Assembly: GCA_964405075.1 (NCBI GenBank) | Contig: CAYOMP010000060.1 | Span: forward strand, 1 to 14,724 | DNA: 14,724 bases | Source of the DNA: CAYOMP01 sp964405075 | Lineage (GTDB): Bacteria; Bacillota; Clostridia; Lachnospirales; Lachnospiraceae | Direction: 5' to 3' | Shown here: piece by piece, positions 1 through 7,793 of the stretch | How positions within the stretch are numbered: the stretch's first letter is position 1 | How the letters are laid out: every line of letters begins with the position of its first letter | Position numbers and translations under genes: made by a program | Notes under the pieces: model-generated | The model's database searches: none | What the model was told of the DNA's origin: nothing | The model's input: the letters and a program-made list of their open reading frames with translations, nothing else

Positions 1-1
1 A

Positions 2-793
2 TTTAGAAGAGCTATGTCTGGTACGGCAATAGGAGCAAATATTCAAAACCTTAGTCAAGGGAGATTAGAGGTTTACGAAACAGCGGTGCCAGATAAACAA
101 ACTCAAGATAAGATTGCTAGTATTCTTTCTGCCTATGACAATCTCATTATAAACAGTCAAAAGCAAATCAAGCTCCTTGAAGAAGCTGCTCAGCGTTTGT
201 ATAAGGAATGGTTTGTAGATTTGCATTTTCCGGGACATGAGGATGTGAAGATTGTTGCTGGTGTGCCGGAGGGGTGGAGGAAAGAGCTGATTGGTGATGT
301 TATCGTAAAACTACCACGTACAAAGCAAATTAAAACTGTTGATTATCTATGCGAAGGAATAATTCCTGTTATTGACCAAAGTCGTGATTTTATTGCGGGT
401 TATACAAATGATAGTGAATCGTTGGTAGATATAGGTAAACCAGTTATTGTGTTTGGTGATCATACAAGAGTTTTAAAATATATACAGTTCCCATTTGCAA
501 AAGGTGCTGATGGGACGCAGTTGATTGTAAGTGATGTTGATAGTATGCCGCAATCGTTATTGTATTTATCACTAATTGCAGTAGATTTATCAAATTATCA
601 TTATGCAAGACATTTTAAATATCTTAAAGCAGAATCTATCTCAGTTCCAACGCAAGAACTTGCAAATAAATTTGATAAATTGGTATCCCCTATACTTTTG
701 CAAATTCAAAAATTACGAGATAAATGTAATAAATCAACACAGGCACGTAACCGCTTACTACCTAAACTTATGAGTGGAGAAATTGAGGTATAA
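2..793 (+). CDS. hsdS: Type I restriction-modification specificity subunit HsdS (5' partial)
   Basis: This is the DNA-recognition subunit of a type I restriction-modification enzyme. It carries the target-recognition domains (TRDs) that direct HsdM methylation and HsdR cleavage. The reading frame is open to the left window edge, so the ATG at 14 is internal, and the first TRD and true start are missing. Visible parts are the end of TRD1, the central conserved helical spacer (starting near QDKIASILSAYDNLI and running through RLYKEWFVDLHFPG), a complete second TRD beginning near VPEGWRKELIGD, and the C-terminal conserved helix ending LLPKLMSGEIEV, typical of the family. The stop is 4 nt before the next gene, and hsdR lies downstream, so this is an hsd operon; hsdM is expected upstream outside the window. 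The recognition sequence cannot be read from the protein. Confidence 0.93.
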   Translation, partial: FRRAMSGTAIGANIQNLSQGRLEVYETAVPDKQTQDKIASILSAYDNLIINSQKQIKLLEEAAQRLYKEWFVDLHFPGHEDVKIVAGVPEGWRKELIGDVIVKLPRTKQIKTVDYLCEGIIPVIDQSRDFIAGYTNDSESLVDIGKPVIVFGDHTRVLKYIQFPFAKGADGTQLIVSDVDSMPQSLLYLSLIAVDLSNYHYARHFKYLKAESISVPTQELANKFDKLVSPILLQIQKLRDKCNKSTQARNRLLPKLMSGEIEV

Positions 794-797
794 AATA

Positions 798-2039
798 ATG
801 GAAAAAAGACCTAATTATGATGACCTTGCTGGATTTAAAACACCGACTCAGAGGAAAAAAGAAGGTCAAGTTAAAAAACTTTTAGCGGATATAAAGAGAA
901 TTGATTCAGTAGTTGAAATAGACGATTTTGAACGACTGAAAGAATTACATCGAGAGTTAGATGGCACGTACCAAAACCAGATAAAAAACTGGGGAACAAG
1001 TATGTACAATTACTTCAAAGGAGTAGGATTTTCTTATGAATATATAGATGTATCATCCCTCAAAGACAATTTGAAAACAATGAAGGCAAAGTTGCAAGGT
1101 TTATTGTTTGAGATTGTTCCAGATGCAGAAGAAACAGTAGAGGAACTCTTTTCAACAGATGCTCAAGCTACTAATATTAGCGACAGTATTGCTGACCAGA
1201 AAGAGAAAACAGAAGTAAATCCATCAGTGCGCTCAAATATGTACGATATCATAAAGGGACGAAAATTCAATGGTGCCAGAGAATATGCGCGTATTTGGAC
1301 GTTATTCAATTCTGCGGATAACATTGGCCCACATATTACACCACTAATCAATTTAGTTGATGGAAATATCCAATTTTTCCCTGATAGTTTCAAGAATCGT
1401 GCATTAAGTCTGGATGATTTTAATGATACATACGGTTTTAAGTTTACTCACCCGAGTGAATCAATAACAGTGCAGGAATTGATTTCATATTGTGAATATG
1501 TTGTCACTTTGTGTGATCACCTGTGGAAATATGCAAGTATTTCTTTGGATTATGATTCAGAATATCTTAAAGATGATTTATACCGAACAGTAGAAGGGTG
1601 CATGGATGAGCTCGGTTTAATTGCGGCAAAAAAAGATGAGATAACGATTTTTGTGGATAAAGATCCTACCGTTATTGCTGTTGCAGAATTAGTTGACGAA
1701 TCATTGGCGTATGATGTCAAGGCGTTTATACATAAACAAACAAAAGGCGATTTACAAAAGAAGAAAACAATTCTAAAATATCTTGCCGATGACATTGAAC
1801 CTCAGAGAAACAAGTTGAATAGCACAAATAAAACTCTTGCAGGAAATTTATTTCAAATGTTCCAAAAATTTGTTCGTCATAATAATAGTGATAATCCATA
1901 TATTAGCAGTCTTTCACCTAAGGAAGTCGAAGATTACTATGATGATATCTACCATATGTGGTTGCTTTCAAAATTGGAAATTGACAATATGGAAAGAAAG
2001 AAGAGAGTTGAAGATGTTTTAAGAAAAATCAATGAATAG
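798..2039 (+). CDS. Conserved hypothetical protein embedded between hsdS and hsdR
   Basis: I do not recognise a named family. The ATG at 798 gives 413 residues and has GAGG 9 nt upstream. A GTG at 774 in the same frame would overlap hsdS and lacks as good a site. The protein is soluble and mostly helical by composition, with no signal peptide or membrane segment. Residues 1-110 are charged and helical, 115-145 look like an acidic linker, and 146-270 form a middle region rich in aromatic residues. Residues 275-413 form a second helical domain. It contains KGDLQKKKTILKYLADDIEP (316-335) and FVRHNN (358-363), then a Tyr/Asp-rich YYDDIYHMW helix. That R-H-N-N pattern in a helical bundle recalls HEPN-type or abortive-infection C-terminal domains, but the classical R-x4-6-H motif is not evident, so this is only a hint. 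Its position inside the hsd operon suggests a defence-linked or regulatory role. Confidence 0.85.
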   Translation: MEKRPNYDDLAGFKTPTQRKKEGQVKKLLADIKRIDSVVEIDDFERLKELHRELDGTYQNQIKNWGTSMYNYFKGVGFSYEYIDVSSLKDNLKTMKAKLQGLLFEIVPDAEETVEELFSTDAQATNISDSIADQKEKTEVNPSVRSNMYDIIKGRKFNGAREYARIWTLFNSADNIGPHITPLINLVDGNIQFFPDSFKNRALSLDDFNDTYGFKFTHPSESITVQELISYCEYVVTLCDHLWKYASISLDYDSEYLKDDLYRTVEGCMDELGLIAAKKDEITIFVDKDPTVIAVAELVDESLAYDVKAFIHKQTKGDLQKKKTILKYLADDIEPQRNKLNSTNKTLAGNLFQMFQKFVRHNNSDNPYISSLSPKEVEDYYDDIYHMWLLSKLEIDNMERKKRVEDVLRKINE

Positions 2040-2088
2040 AAAGTTAAACGCTATAGAAATATGTTAGTTAAAAAAGGATGGCAAAAGT

Positions 2089-5000
2089 ATGAGTTATGAT
2101 TATTCAGAAAACATATTAGTACAGGAAAGTGCTGGTCACCTCCTTGAAGAAGAACTTGGCTGGCGAGTAGAACTTGCCTACAACACAGAAGTACTAGGCG
2201 AAAATGGTTCATTTGGAAGAAAATCATATAAAGAGATTTTATTAGTAAAGCACTTCAAAGAGGCTTTATCAAGATTAAACCCATGGATGACATCGGCTTT
2301 AATAGAGGATGCAATAAAGACATTTGAACATCATATGTCATCAGCTTCTTTAATGCAGATAAATGAAGAAAAGTACGGATTTATTAGAGAGGGTATCCCT
2401 GTAAAAGTTAAGAAACCAAATGGTCAGACTGAGGAAAAGAGAGTTGCTGTCATTGACTTTGTTAATGCAGATAAAAATGATTTTTTAGCAGTAAAGGAAA
2501 TGAAAATACATGGAGACTTGTACCGTAGACGTACAGACATAGTGGGATTTGTGAATGGTATTCCGTTGTTATTTGTTGAACTAAAAAAGAATTCTGTTGA
2601 TGTACAAAATGCATATACCGATAATTATACCGATTATCTTGATACAATACCTCATCTATTCTATTACAATGCATTTTTAATGTTATCGAATGGAATCGAG
2701 GCAAAGGTTGGAACACTTGGAAGCAAATACGAGTTTTTCCATGAGTGGAAGAGACTTTCTGAACGGGAAGAGGGAAGTGTTGCTCTTGAAACAATGCTTC
2801 GGGGTATCTGTAAGAAAGAGAATTTCCTTGATTTGTTGGAAAACTTCATTTTATATGACCATTCAGGTGGGAGCACAGTAAAGATACTAGCTCGTAACCA
2901 TCAGTACTTGGGAGTAAATGAAGCTGTAAAAGCTTATGAAGCTAGAAAACTTAATAATGGTAAACTTGGTGTTTTTTGGCATACTCAGGGTTCAGGAAAG
3001 AGTTATTCGATGGTATTTTTGTCGCAAAAAATCCGTCGAAAGTTTTCGGGTTCTCCTACAATAGTCGTTTTGACAGATAGAGAAGAGCTAAATACGCAGA
3101 TTAGCGACACTTTTGAAAACTGTGGATTGCTTGGAAAAACAAAGGCGGCAAAGTTTATTGCTACAAGTGGGGATGACCTGATTAACAAGTTAAAGGGTAA
3201 CCCAAGTTTTATATTTACATTAATTCAAAAATTTAATAAGAAGGCGGATGAACCAATTATTCCTGAACATGACATAATTATTATGTCTGATGAAGCACAT
3301 CGTAGCCAGTATGGAATCTTTGCTGATAATATGGTTGAATTACTTCCGACAGCAGCTCGCATAGGATTTACGGGAACACCGCTCCTTTCTAATGACAATA
3401 TTACAGAGCGTACATTTGGTGGTTATATTTCTATTTATGATTTTAAGAGAGCGGTAGAGGATAAAGCAACGGTACCTCTTTATTATGAAAATCGTGGCGA
3501 AAAGATATTAGATATTCATAATCCGGATATCACTGATAAGATTCTTGATGCAATCGAAGCTGCTGACCTTGATGCAGATCAGACAGAAAAGCTAGAACAT
3601 GAATTTGAAAAAGAAATTCATTTGATGACAGCGGAACCAAGACTCAGGTCGGTTGCGAAAGACTTTGTTTCTCATTATTCAGATCTTTGGACAAGCGGTA
3701 AAGCTATGTTCGTATGTTTAAATAAAGTAACCTGTGTACGAATGTACAATTTGGTTCAGGACTATTGGGAAAAAGAGATAAAGCGATTAGATGTTGTTCG
3801 TGCAAATGCATCACAGCAGGAAGTTCAGGAGCTTGATCGTAAGATTAAGTGGATGAAAGAAACAGAGATGGCTGTTGTAATATCTCAGGAACAGAATGAA
3901 ATTCAGATATTTAAGAAATGGAATCTTGATATTAAGCCTCATCGTGAAAAGATGGAAAAGAGAGAACTTGATAAGGAATTTAAGGATAAAGATAATTCGC
4001 TTCGAGTTGTTTTTGTATGTGCAATGTGGCTCACCGGATTTGATGTTAAATGTCTGTCATGCTTGTACTTAGATAAGCCTTTGAAGGCTCATACTCTTAT
4101 GCAGACGATAGCAAGAGCGAATCGTGTAGCAGAGGGAAAGAGTAACGGTCTTATCATTGATTATATTGGAATTGTGAAAGCACTTCGTAAGGCACTTGCT
4201 GATTATACGGCAAATGTTGGCGGAAGAAGTACAGAGCCAACGGTAGATAAAGGTGAATTGATAGAGCATCTACTTGAAGTAATCGCAGCTGCAACAGAAT
4301 TTCTTGATAGTAAATATTTTGATTTAGAAGATTTGATTCAAGCTAGAGATTTTGCGAAGCTAGCCTTGTTACAAACGGCGGCAAATGCGGTGTCTGATAG
4401 CAGAGAATCGCGCAAGCAGTTTATGACCTATGCAAATGAACTGAATCGTATGATGAAGTATCTGGATAGAAATGATATTTCTGTAGCTGACAGAGAGAGA
4501 AAAGATGCTATCATTGCAATCTACGATGAATTGAAGAAAAAGAAGAAACACGTAGATACTGTTGATCTAATGATTCAAATTAACGGTATTCTCGGAGAAT
4601 ACATATTAATTGAACAGACATCGAAGGACAATTCTTTTGCAAAGAGGTTTGATATTAGCAAAATTGATTTCGATTTGCTTCGAAGAGAATTTGCAAAGGC
4701 ACAGAAAAAGAATCTTCTTATTATGGATTTGGACGAGCTTATTCAAACAAGGCTTGATAGTATGCTAAAAGAGAATCCTAGACGTGTTGATTATTATGAG
4801 AGATATCAGCAGATAATTGAGGATTATAATAAAGAGCAGGATAGAGCAAATATTGAAAAGATATTCATGGATCTTATGAACTTGGCTAATTCAATGAACC
4901 AAGAAGAACAGCGATATGTTCGTGAAGGTTTTAGTTCTGACGAAGAACTTTCCTTATATGATATGCTTTTTAATGAAAATCTTTCAAAAGAGGATATTAA

Positions 5001-5223
5001 TAAGATAAAGAAAGTGGCTGTGGATTTACTTGAGAAGATTAAATCTAAGATAGCTGAGCTTGATCACTGGACAGATAAACAGGAAACAAAGGCTGAGGTT
5101 GATAACTTGATTGGAAAGATTCTTTGGGAGGAGTTACCAGAGAGTTATTCAGATTATGCTATTTTCGAGTACAGGCAGAGAATATACGAGTATGTGTTTA
5201 TGAGATACAAGCAGGTAGCATAA
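2089..5223 (+). CDS. hsdR: Type I restriction endonuclease subunit HsdR
   Basis: This is the motor and nuclease subunit of the type I enzyme. It hydrolyses ATP to translocate DNA and cuts unmethylated DNA far from the recognition site. The 1044 residues match the usual length. The N-terminal PD-(D/E)xK nuclease shows D150 and the VELKK strand (E164, K166). The two RecA-like motor domains follow: Walker A HTQGSGKS (298-305), Walker B DEAH (401-404), motif III GFTGTPL (426-432), motif V around WLTGFDV (647-653) and motif VI QTIARANR (672-679). The C-terminal third is the helical domain that docks on HsdM/HsdS. The layout matches the EcoR124I-like group. The start has an AAGGATGG site about 6 nt upstream. 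All catalytic motifs are intact and there is no frameshift, so the enzyme looks functional. It lies 49 nt after the unknown gene and 79 nt before darT. Confidence 0.96.
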   Translation: MSYDYSENILVQESAGHLLEEELGWRVELAYNTEVLGENGSFGRKSYKEILLVKHFKEALSRLNPWMTSALIEDAIKTFEHHMSSASLMQINEEKYGFIREGIPVKVKKPNGQTEEKRVAVIDFVNADKNDFLAVKEMKIHGDLYRRRTDIVGFVNGIPLLFVELKKNSVDVQNAYTDNYTDYLDTIPHLFYYNAFLMLSNGIEAKVGTLGSKYEFFHEWKRLSEREEGSVALETMLRGICKKENFLDLLENFILYDHSGGSTVKILARNHQYLGVNEAVKAYEARKLNNGKLGVFWHTQGSGKSYSMVFLSQKIRRKFSGSPTIVVLTDREELNTQISDTFENCGLLGKTKAAKFIATSGDDLINKLKGNPSFIFTLIQKFNKKADEPIIPEHDIIIMSDEAHRSQYGIFADNMVELLPTAARIGFTGTPLLSNDNITERTFGGYISIYDFKRAVEDKATVPLYYENRGEKILDIHNPDITDKILDAIEAADLDADQTEKLEHEFEKEIHLMTAEPRLRSVAKDFVSHYSDLWTSGKAMFVCLNKVTCVRMYNLVQDYWEKEIKRLDVVRANASQQEVQELDRKIKWMKETEMAVVISQEQNEIQIFKKWNLDIKPHREKMEKRELDKEFKDKDNSLRVVFVCAMWLTGFDVKCLSCLYLDKPLKAHTLMQTIARANRVAEGKSNGLIIDYIGIVKALRKALADYTANVGGRSTEPTVDKGELIEHLLEVIAAATEFLDSKYFDLEDLIQARDFAKLALLQTAANAVSDSRESRKQFMTYANELNRMMKYLDRNDISVADRERKDAIIAIYDELKKKKKHVDTVDLMIQINGILGEYILIEQTSKDNSFAKRFDISKIDFDLLRREFAKAQKKNLLIMDLDELIQTRLDSMLKENPRRVDYYERYQQIIEDYNKEQDRANIEKIFMDLMNLANSMNQEEQRYVREGFSSDEELSLYDMLFNENLSKEDINKIKKVAVDLLEKIKSKIAELDHWTDKQETKAEVDNLIGKILWEELPESYSDYAIFEYRQRIYEYVFMRYKQVA

Positions 5224-5250
5224 TTACTTATATGGAATAAGAAGATAAAA

Positions 5251-5301
5251 ATGAAACAATGCATTACATACTACGGTAAAATGAAAGAGGGAGGACCTTG
5301 A
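5251..5301 (+). other. Possible 16-codon leader ORF in front of darT
   Basis: A short frame, ATG at 5251 to TGA at 5299-5301, encodes MKQCITYYGKMKEGGP. It ends one base before the darT ATG at 5303, and the darT ribosome binding site (GAGGGAGG, 5287-5294) lies inside it. That arrangement would allow translational coupling. The upstream ribosome binding site is weak (AGAAG) and a frame this short can arise by chance, so this is only a candidate. Confidence 0.22.
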
Positions 5302-5302
5302 A

Positions 5303-5905
5303 ATGGGAATTGAAACAGCAAAGACACAAAAATTATTATATCATCTGACAGAACTTGATAATTTAGATTCGATTCTAGAATATGGACTATTACCTAGGAA
5401 ATTGATTTTAGAGAATAGTATAAAATTTATTGATGTTGCTGATGCAAATATAATAGACAAGAGGACAGAATTAGGGTTGGATGGATTTACACCATTTCAT
5501 TTTCATCCATACTCCGCTTTTGATGTGGCAGTAAAACATGCGCATAATCCTCAAGAAATGATATATATATGTATAACTAGAGAATTGGCAAGGTTTAATA
5601 ATTTTTTCATATTGCCACAACACCCATTATCAAGTGATGCGTTTGAATTATTTAGTTATGATGAAGGCTTTGACAAAATAGATTGGGATACTATGATGGA
5701 AAGAAATAGGACAGATACATATGCAAAAGAAGTGAAAATGGCAGAATGCCTTACGGATTTAATTGTACCGCCAAAATGTTTTCAATGTATTTATGTTCCA
5801 TCTGAAGAGTTAAAACAAATTGTAATAGATAAACTTGAAAAATACGGAATTGACTGTCCACCGCCATATGTTAATGTGCAACCGATTTGGTTTGAAAGAA
5901 ATTAG
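5303..5905 (+). CDS. darT: DarT DNA ADP-ribosyltransferase toxin
   Basis: DarT toxins (DUF4433) use NAD+ to attach ADP-ribose to a DNA base, blocking replication, and act in phage defence. The 200-residue length is typical. The N-terminal NAD-binding segment YHLTELDNLDSILEYGLLP carries H14, and a basic DKR (52-54) follows where the family has its conserved Arg. A PFHFHPYSAFD segment (64-74) takes the place of the PFYFxPRSPM loop of well-studied thymidine-specific members. The motif KMAECL places the likely catalytic glutamate at E148, followed by the usual IVPPK turn. The ribosome binding site GAGGGAGG is 8 nt upstream. darG follows after 22 nt, the expected toxin-antitoxin order, and hsdR is 79 nt upstream. 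The altered loop leaves the target base uncertain. The family call is strong because of the paired macro-domain antitoxin. Confidence 0.93.
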   Translation: MGIETAKTQKLLYHLTELDNLDSILEYGLLPRKLILENSIKFIDVADANIIDKRTELGLDGFTPFHFHPYSAFDVAVKHAHNPQEMIYICITRELARFNNFFILPQHPLSSDAFELFSYDEGFDKIDWDTMMERNRTDTYAKEVKMAECLTDLIVPPKCFQCIYVPSEELKQIVIDKLEKYGIDCPPPYVNVQPIWFERN

Positions 5906-5927
5906 GAATTAGAGAAAGGAGCAGCTT

Positions 5928-6959
5928 ATGATAGAATATACAACGGGTAATCTATTGGAATCAGATGCTGAATGCCTTGTTAATACGGTTAATTGTGAAG
6001 GATATATGGGAAAAGGAATTGCGTATCAATTCAAACTTAGATATCCAGACAATAATAAAGACTATATTAGAGCATGTAGAATTGGTGAATTGAGAATAGG
6101 AACAATTCATTCCTACAAAGAAGATGGGAAAATAATTGTTAATTTTCCAACGAAAAATAAGTGGCGTGAAAAATCTCAAATGTATTATATCGAAGATGGT
6201 TTACAATTGTTAGTTGAATTAATAATTAAGAATGGAATATCATCTGTGGCAATTCCACCTCTAGGATGTGGTAATGGTGGATTGAATTGGAATGATGTGA
6301 AAAGAGTTATAGAGGAAAAACTTGAGCCTATCAAAGAAAGCTGCCAAATTTATGTTTTTGAACCAGCAAATTCATATAAACCTGTGGTCAAAGAGGCACC
6401 ACAACTAAATGTTTCAAGCTTAGTTTTGTTACAGATACGAATGAAATTGGCTAAATTTGGAGCTATACGTTTGCAGAAAACAGCGTTTTTTATGAATTAT
6501 TTTCTAGATGAAGAATATTTTAAGTTTGATAAATGGAATTATGGACCATATTCTCATTCGATTGATATTGTAGCAAGAGGAATAAAAGAATATCAACAGT
6601 TTTATGGATTTGCTAATTCACAAGACACTTATGAACAAGCTTATAAGGTTCTTTGTAGTAAAAAGACAGAGGATAAGTTGAAAAAGCTTTTGCCAGCTGT
6701 GGATAAGGCAACTGAGTATGTAAATAAAGTAGGAACCGATAAAAAACTGGAAGGGATTGCAACTGTTCTGTACCTGGTTGAAAAAAATAGCAATGCTGAT
6801 GAGAAAAAAATAGTAGATTTATTTAAACAATGGTCGGATGATAAAGCAAAAAGATTTACAAAGCAATATATTTTGAACTGTATTAGTTACTTGGAAGATA
6901 CTGGAATTATTATAAAAAATATATGCGGAAACTACGAGTTAAGTGAAGCAATATGGTAA
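5928..6959 (+). CDS. darG: DarG macro-domain antitoxin, DNA ADP-ribosyl glycohydrolase
   Basis: DarG neutralises DarT in two ways known for the family: its macro domain removes ADP-ribose from DNA, and its C-terminal domain binds and blocks the toxin. Residues 1-147 are the macro domain. It has GNLLES (7-12), NTVNCEGYMGKGIA (19-32), VNFPTKNKW (71-79, with K76 as the likely catalytic lysine of this macro branch) and PPLGCGNGGLNW (110-121). Residues 160-343 are a helical domain with RLQKTAFFMNYF (181-192) and FDKWNYGPYSHSID (200-213), a pattern seen in DarG C-termini and reminiscent of Panacea/DUF4065-type antitoxin domains. The length of 343 is normal. AAAGGAG lies about 7 nt before the ATG. 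It follows darT by 22 nt, so the two should be cotranscribed. No clear intrinsic terminator follows it. Confidence 0.94.
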   Translation: MIEYTTGNLLESDAECLVNTVNCEGYMGKGIAYQFKLRYPDNNKDYIRACRIGELRIGTIHSYKEDGKIIVNFPTKNKWREKSQMYYIEDGLQLLVELIIKNGISSVAIPPLGCGNGGLNWNDVKRVIEEKLEPIKESCQIYVFEPANSYKPVVKEAPQLNVSSLVLLQIRMKLAKFGAIRLQKTAFFMNYFLDEEYFKFDKWNYGPYSHSIDIVARGIKEYQQFYGFANSQDTYEQAYKVLCSKKTEDKLKKLLPAVDKATEYVNKVGTDKKLEGIATVLYLVEKNSNADEKKIVDLFKQWSDDKAKRFTKQYILNCISYLEDTGIIIKNICGNYELSEAIW

Positions 6960-7793
6960 AGTGATGATTAAGGATATAGGATATAAAAATAGTAGTATTG
7001 TATCGAGGTTTTGGCCCATTGGACCAAAAGTGAAAGTATCATCTTTACTTTGATATCCTAAGGTTCACGACATGGGAGTGAGGAGTTGCCAAAGCAGCAT
7101 ATTCTATATGAAACTCCCGGCTTATCCTGTTTTCACTTCACCAAGCTATCTGTTCAGATAATCCGAATCTGCAACAACTCTGCAAAATATTGAGTTTACT
7201 GAATTCGTGAGAGTTATACGGTATGAAATGCCCAATTTTAGTGAAAACCCGAAATGTTATTCATAAAATGGGTGTGACCATAGGTGATGGAACTCGCAGA
7301 ATTATTGCAGAACAGTATTTTCAAGGCTTATGAAGATTTTGCATTCAGAGCAATCGAATACGTATATATCGTCTAACGTGACAGTGACTGATGCCATCGA
7401 TTGAAAAAGCTTGTGAAAAGAAGAGCATTTGAACAGTTTATTGTCAAAACCATTGAAATATAACTGTGAATTATCATTATATGGAAGAAAGAAATGTACA
7501 TTTTGCCTCTGATGTGATATACTACATATTGCTGTATTAGGGTTTCCTATATAGAAAAAAAGTTGTAAAGACAATTCTAAAAGTAATTTTGTGAAAAATG
7601 GCTCACTAGAGGAATTTTACGATGCTTTGAGCAAAGCTCGAAAATGCAAATGCATTTCCTCGCTGTATGGTATTCGCCGATTAAAAAAACTAAAAATCAA
7701 CCTTTCAAGCGAGCTTGAGGTCGATTTTTCGTCCTTTTTATTTGGCTCAAAGCTTATATTAAATTAATACTTTTATAAGGAGAAAAATATATT
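6960..7793. other. Gene-free gap between darG and ychF, rich in inverted repeats
   Basis: No frame here has a credible start site or recognisable product; all are short and interrupted. The region does hold dense inverted repeats. TTTTGGCC 7009-7016 pairs with GACCAAAA 7022-7029 (one mismatch), AAAGTA 7033-7038 with TACTTT 7046-7051, and GGGAGT 7074-7079 with ACTCCC 7113-7118. A longer-range pair joins AAGTGAAA 7028-7035 and TTTCACTT 7131-7138. GCTTTG/CAAAGC (7624-7637), AAATGCA/TGCATTT (7642-7657) and the hairpin at 7692-7729 lie nearer ychF. It could be a degraded mobile-element border, a structured RNA, or both. Confidence 0.6.
7692..7738 (+). terminator. Terminator-like hairpin upstream of ychF
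   Basis: The arm 7692-7710 (AAAAATCAACCTTTCAAGC) pairs with 7713-7729, with one A-C mismatch and a two-T bulge. The T-rich tract CGTCCTTTTTATTT follows. The flanking A and T runs make it potentially bidirectional. It sits 56 nt before ychF and far from darG, so it either ends a transcript from the gap or lies in a ychF leader. Confidence 0.6.

Noticed and set aside
2061..2099. A 12-codon frame overlapping the hsdR start, as a possible leader.
   Set aside because: It has no ribosome binding site and is too short to separate from chance.
7240..7330. A frame reading MKCPILVKTRNVIHK, resembling the start of cysteine-rich KTR zinc proteins found on mobile elements.
   Set aside because: Only one cysteine is present, spacing to KTR is off by one residue, and the frame stops soon after. 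The match is too weak to call a pseudogene.
7302..7574. A 90-codon frame on the minus strand in the darG-ychF gap.
   Set aside because: It would start at TTG with no ribosome binding site, has no recognisable motif, and lies alone in AT-rich DNA.
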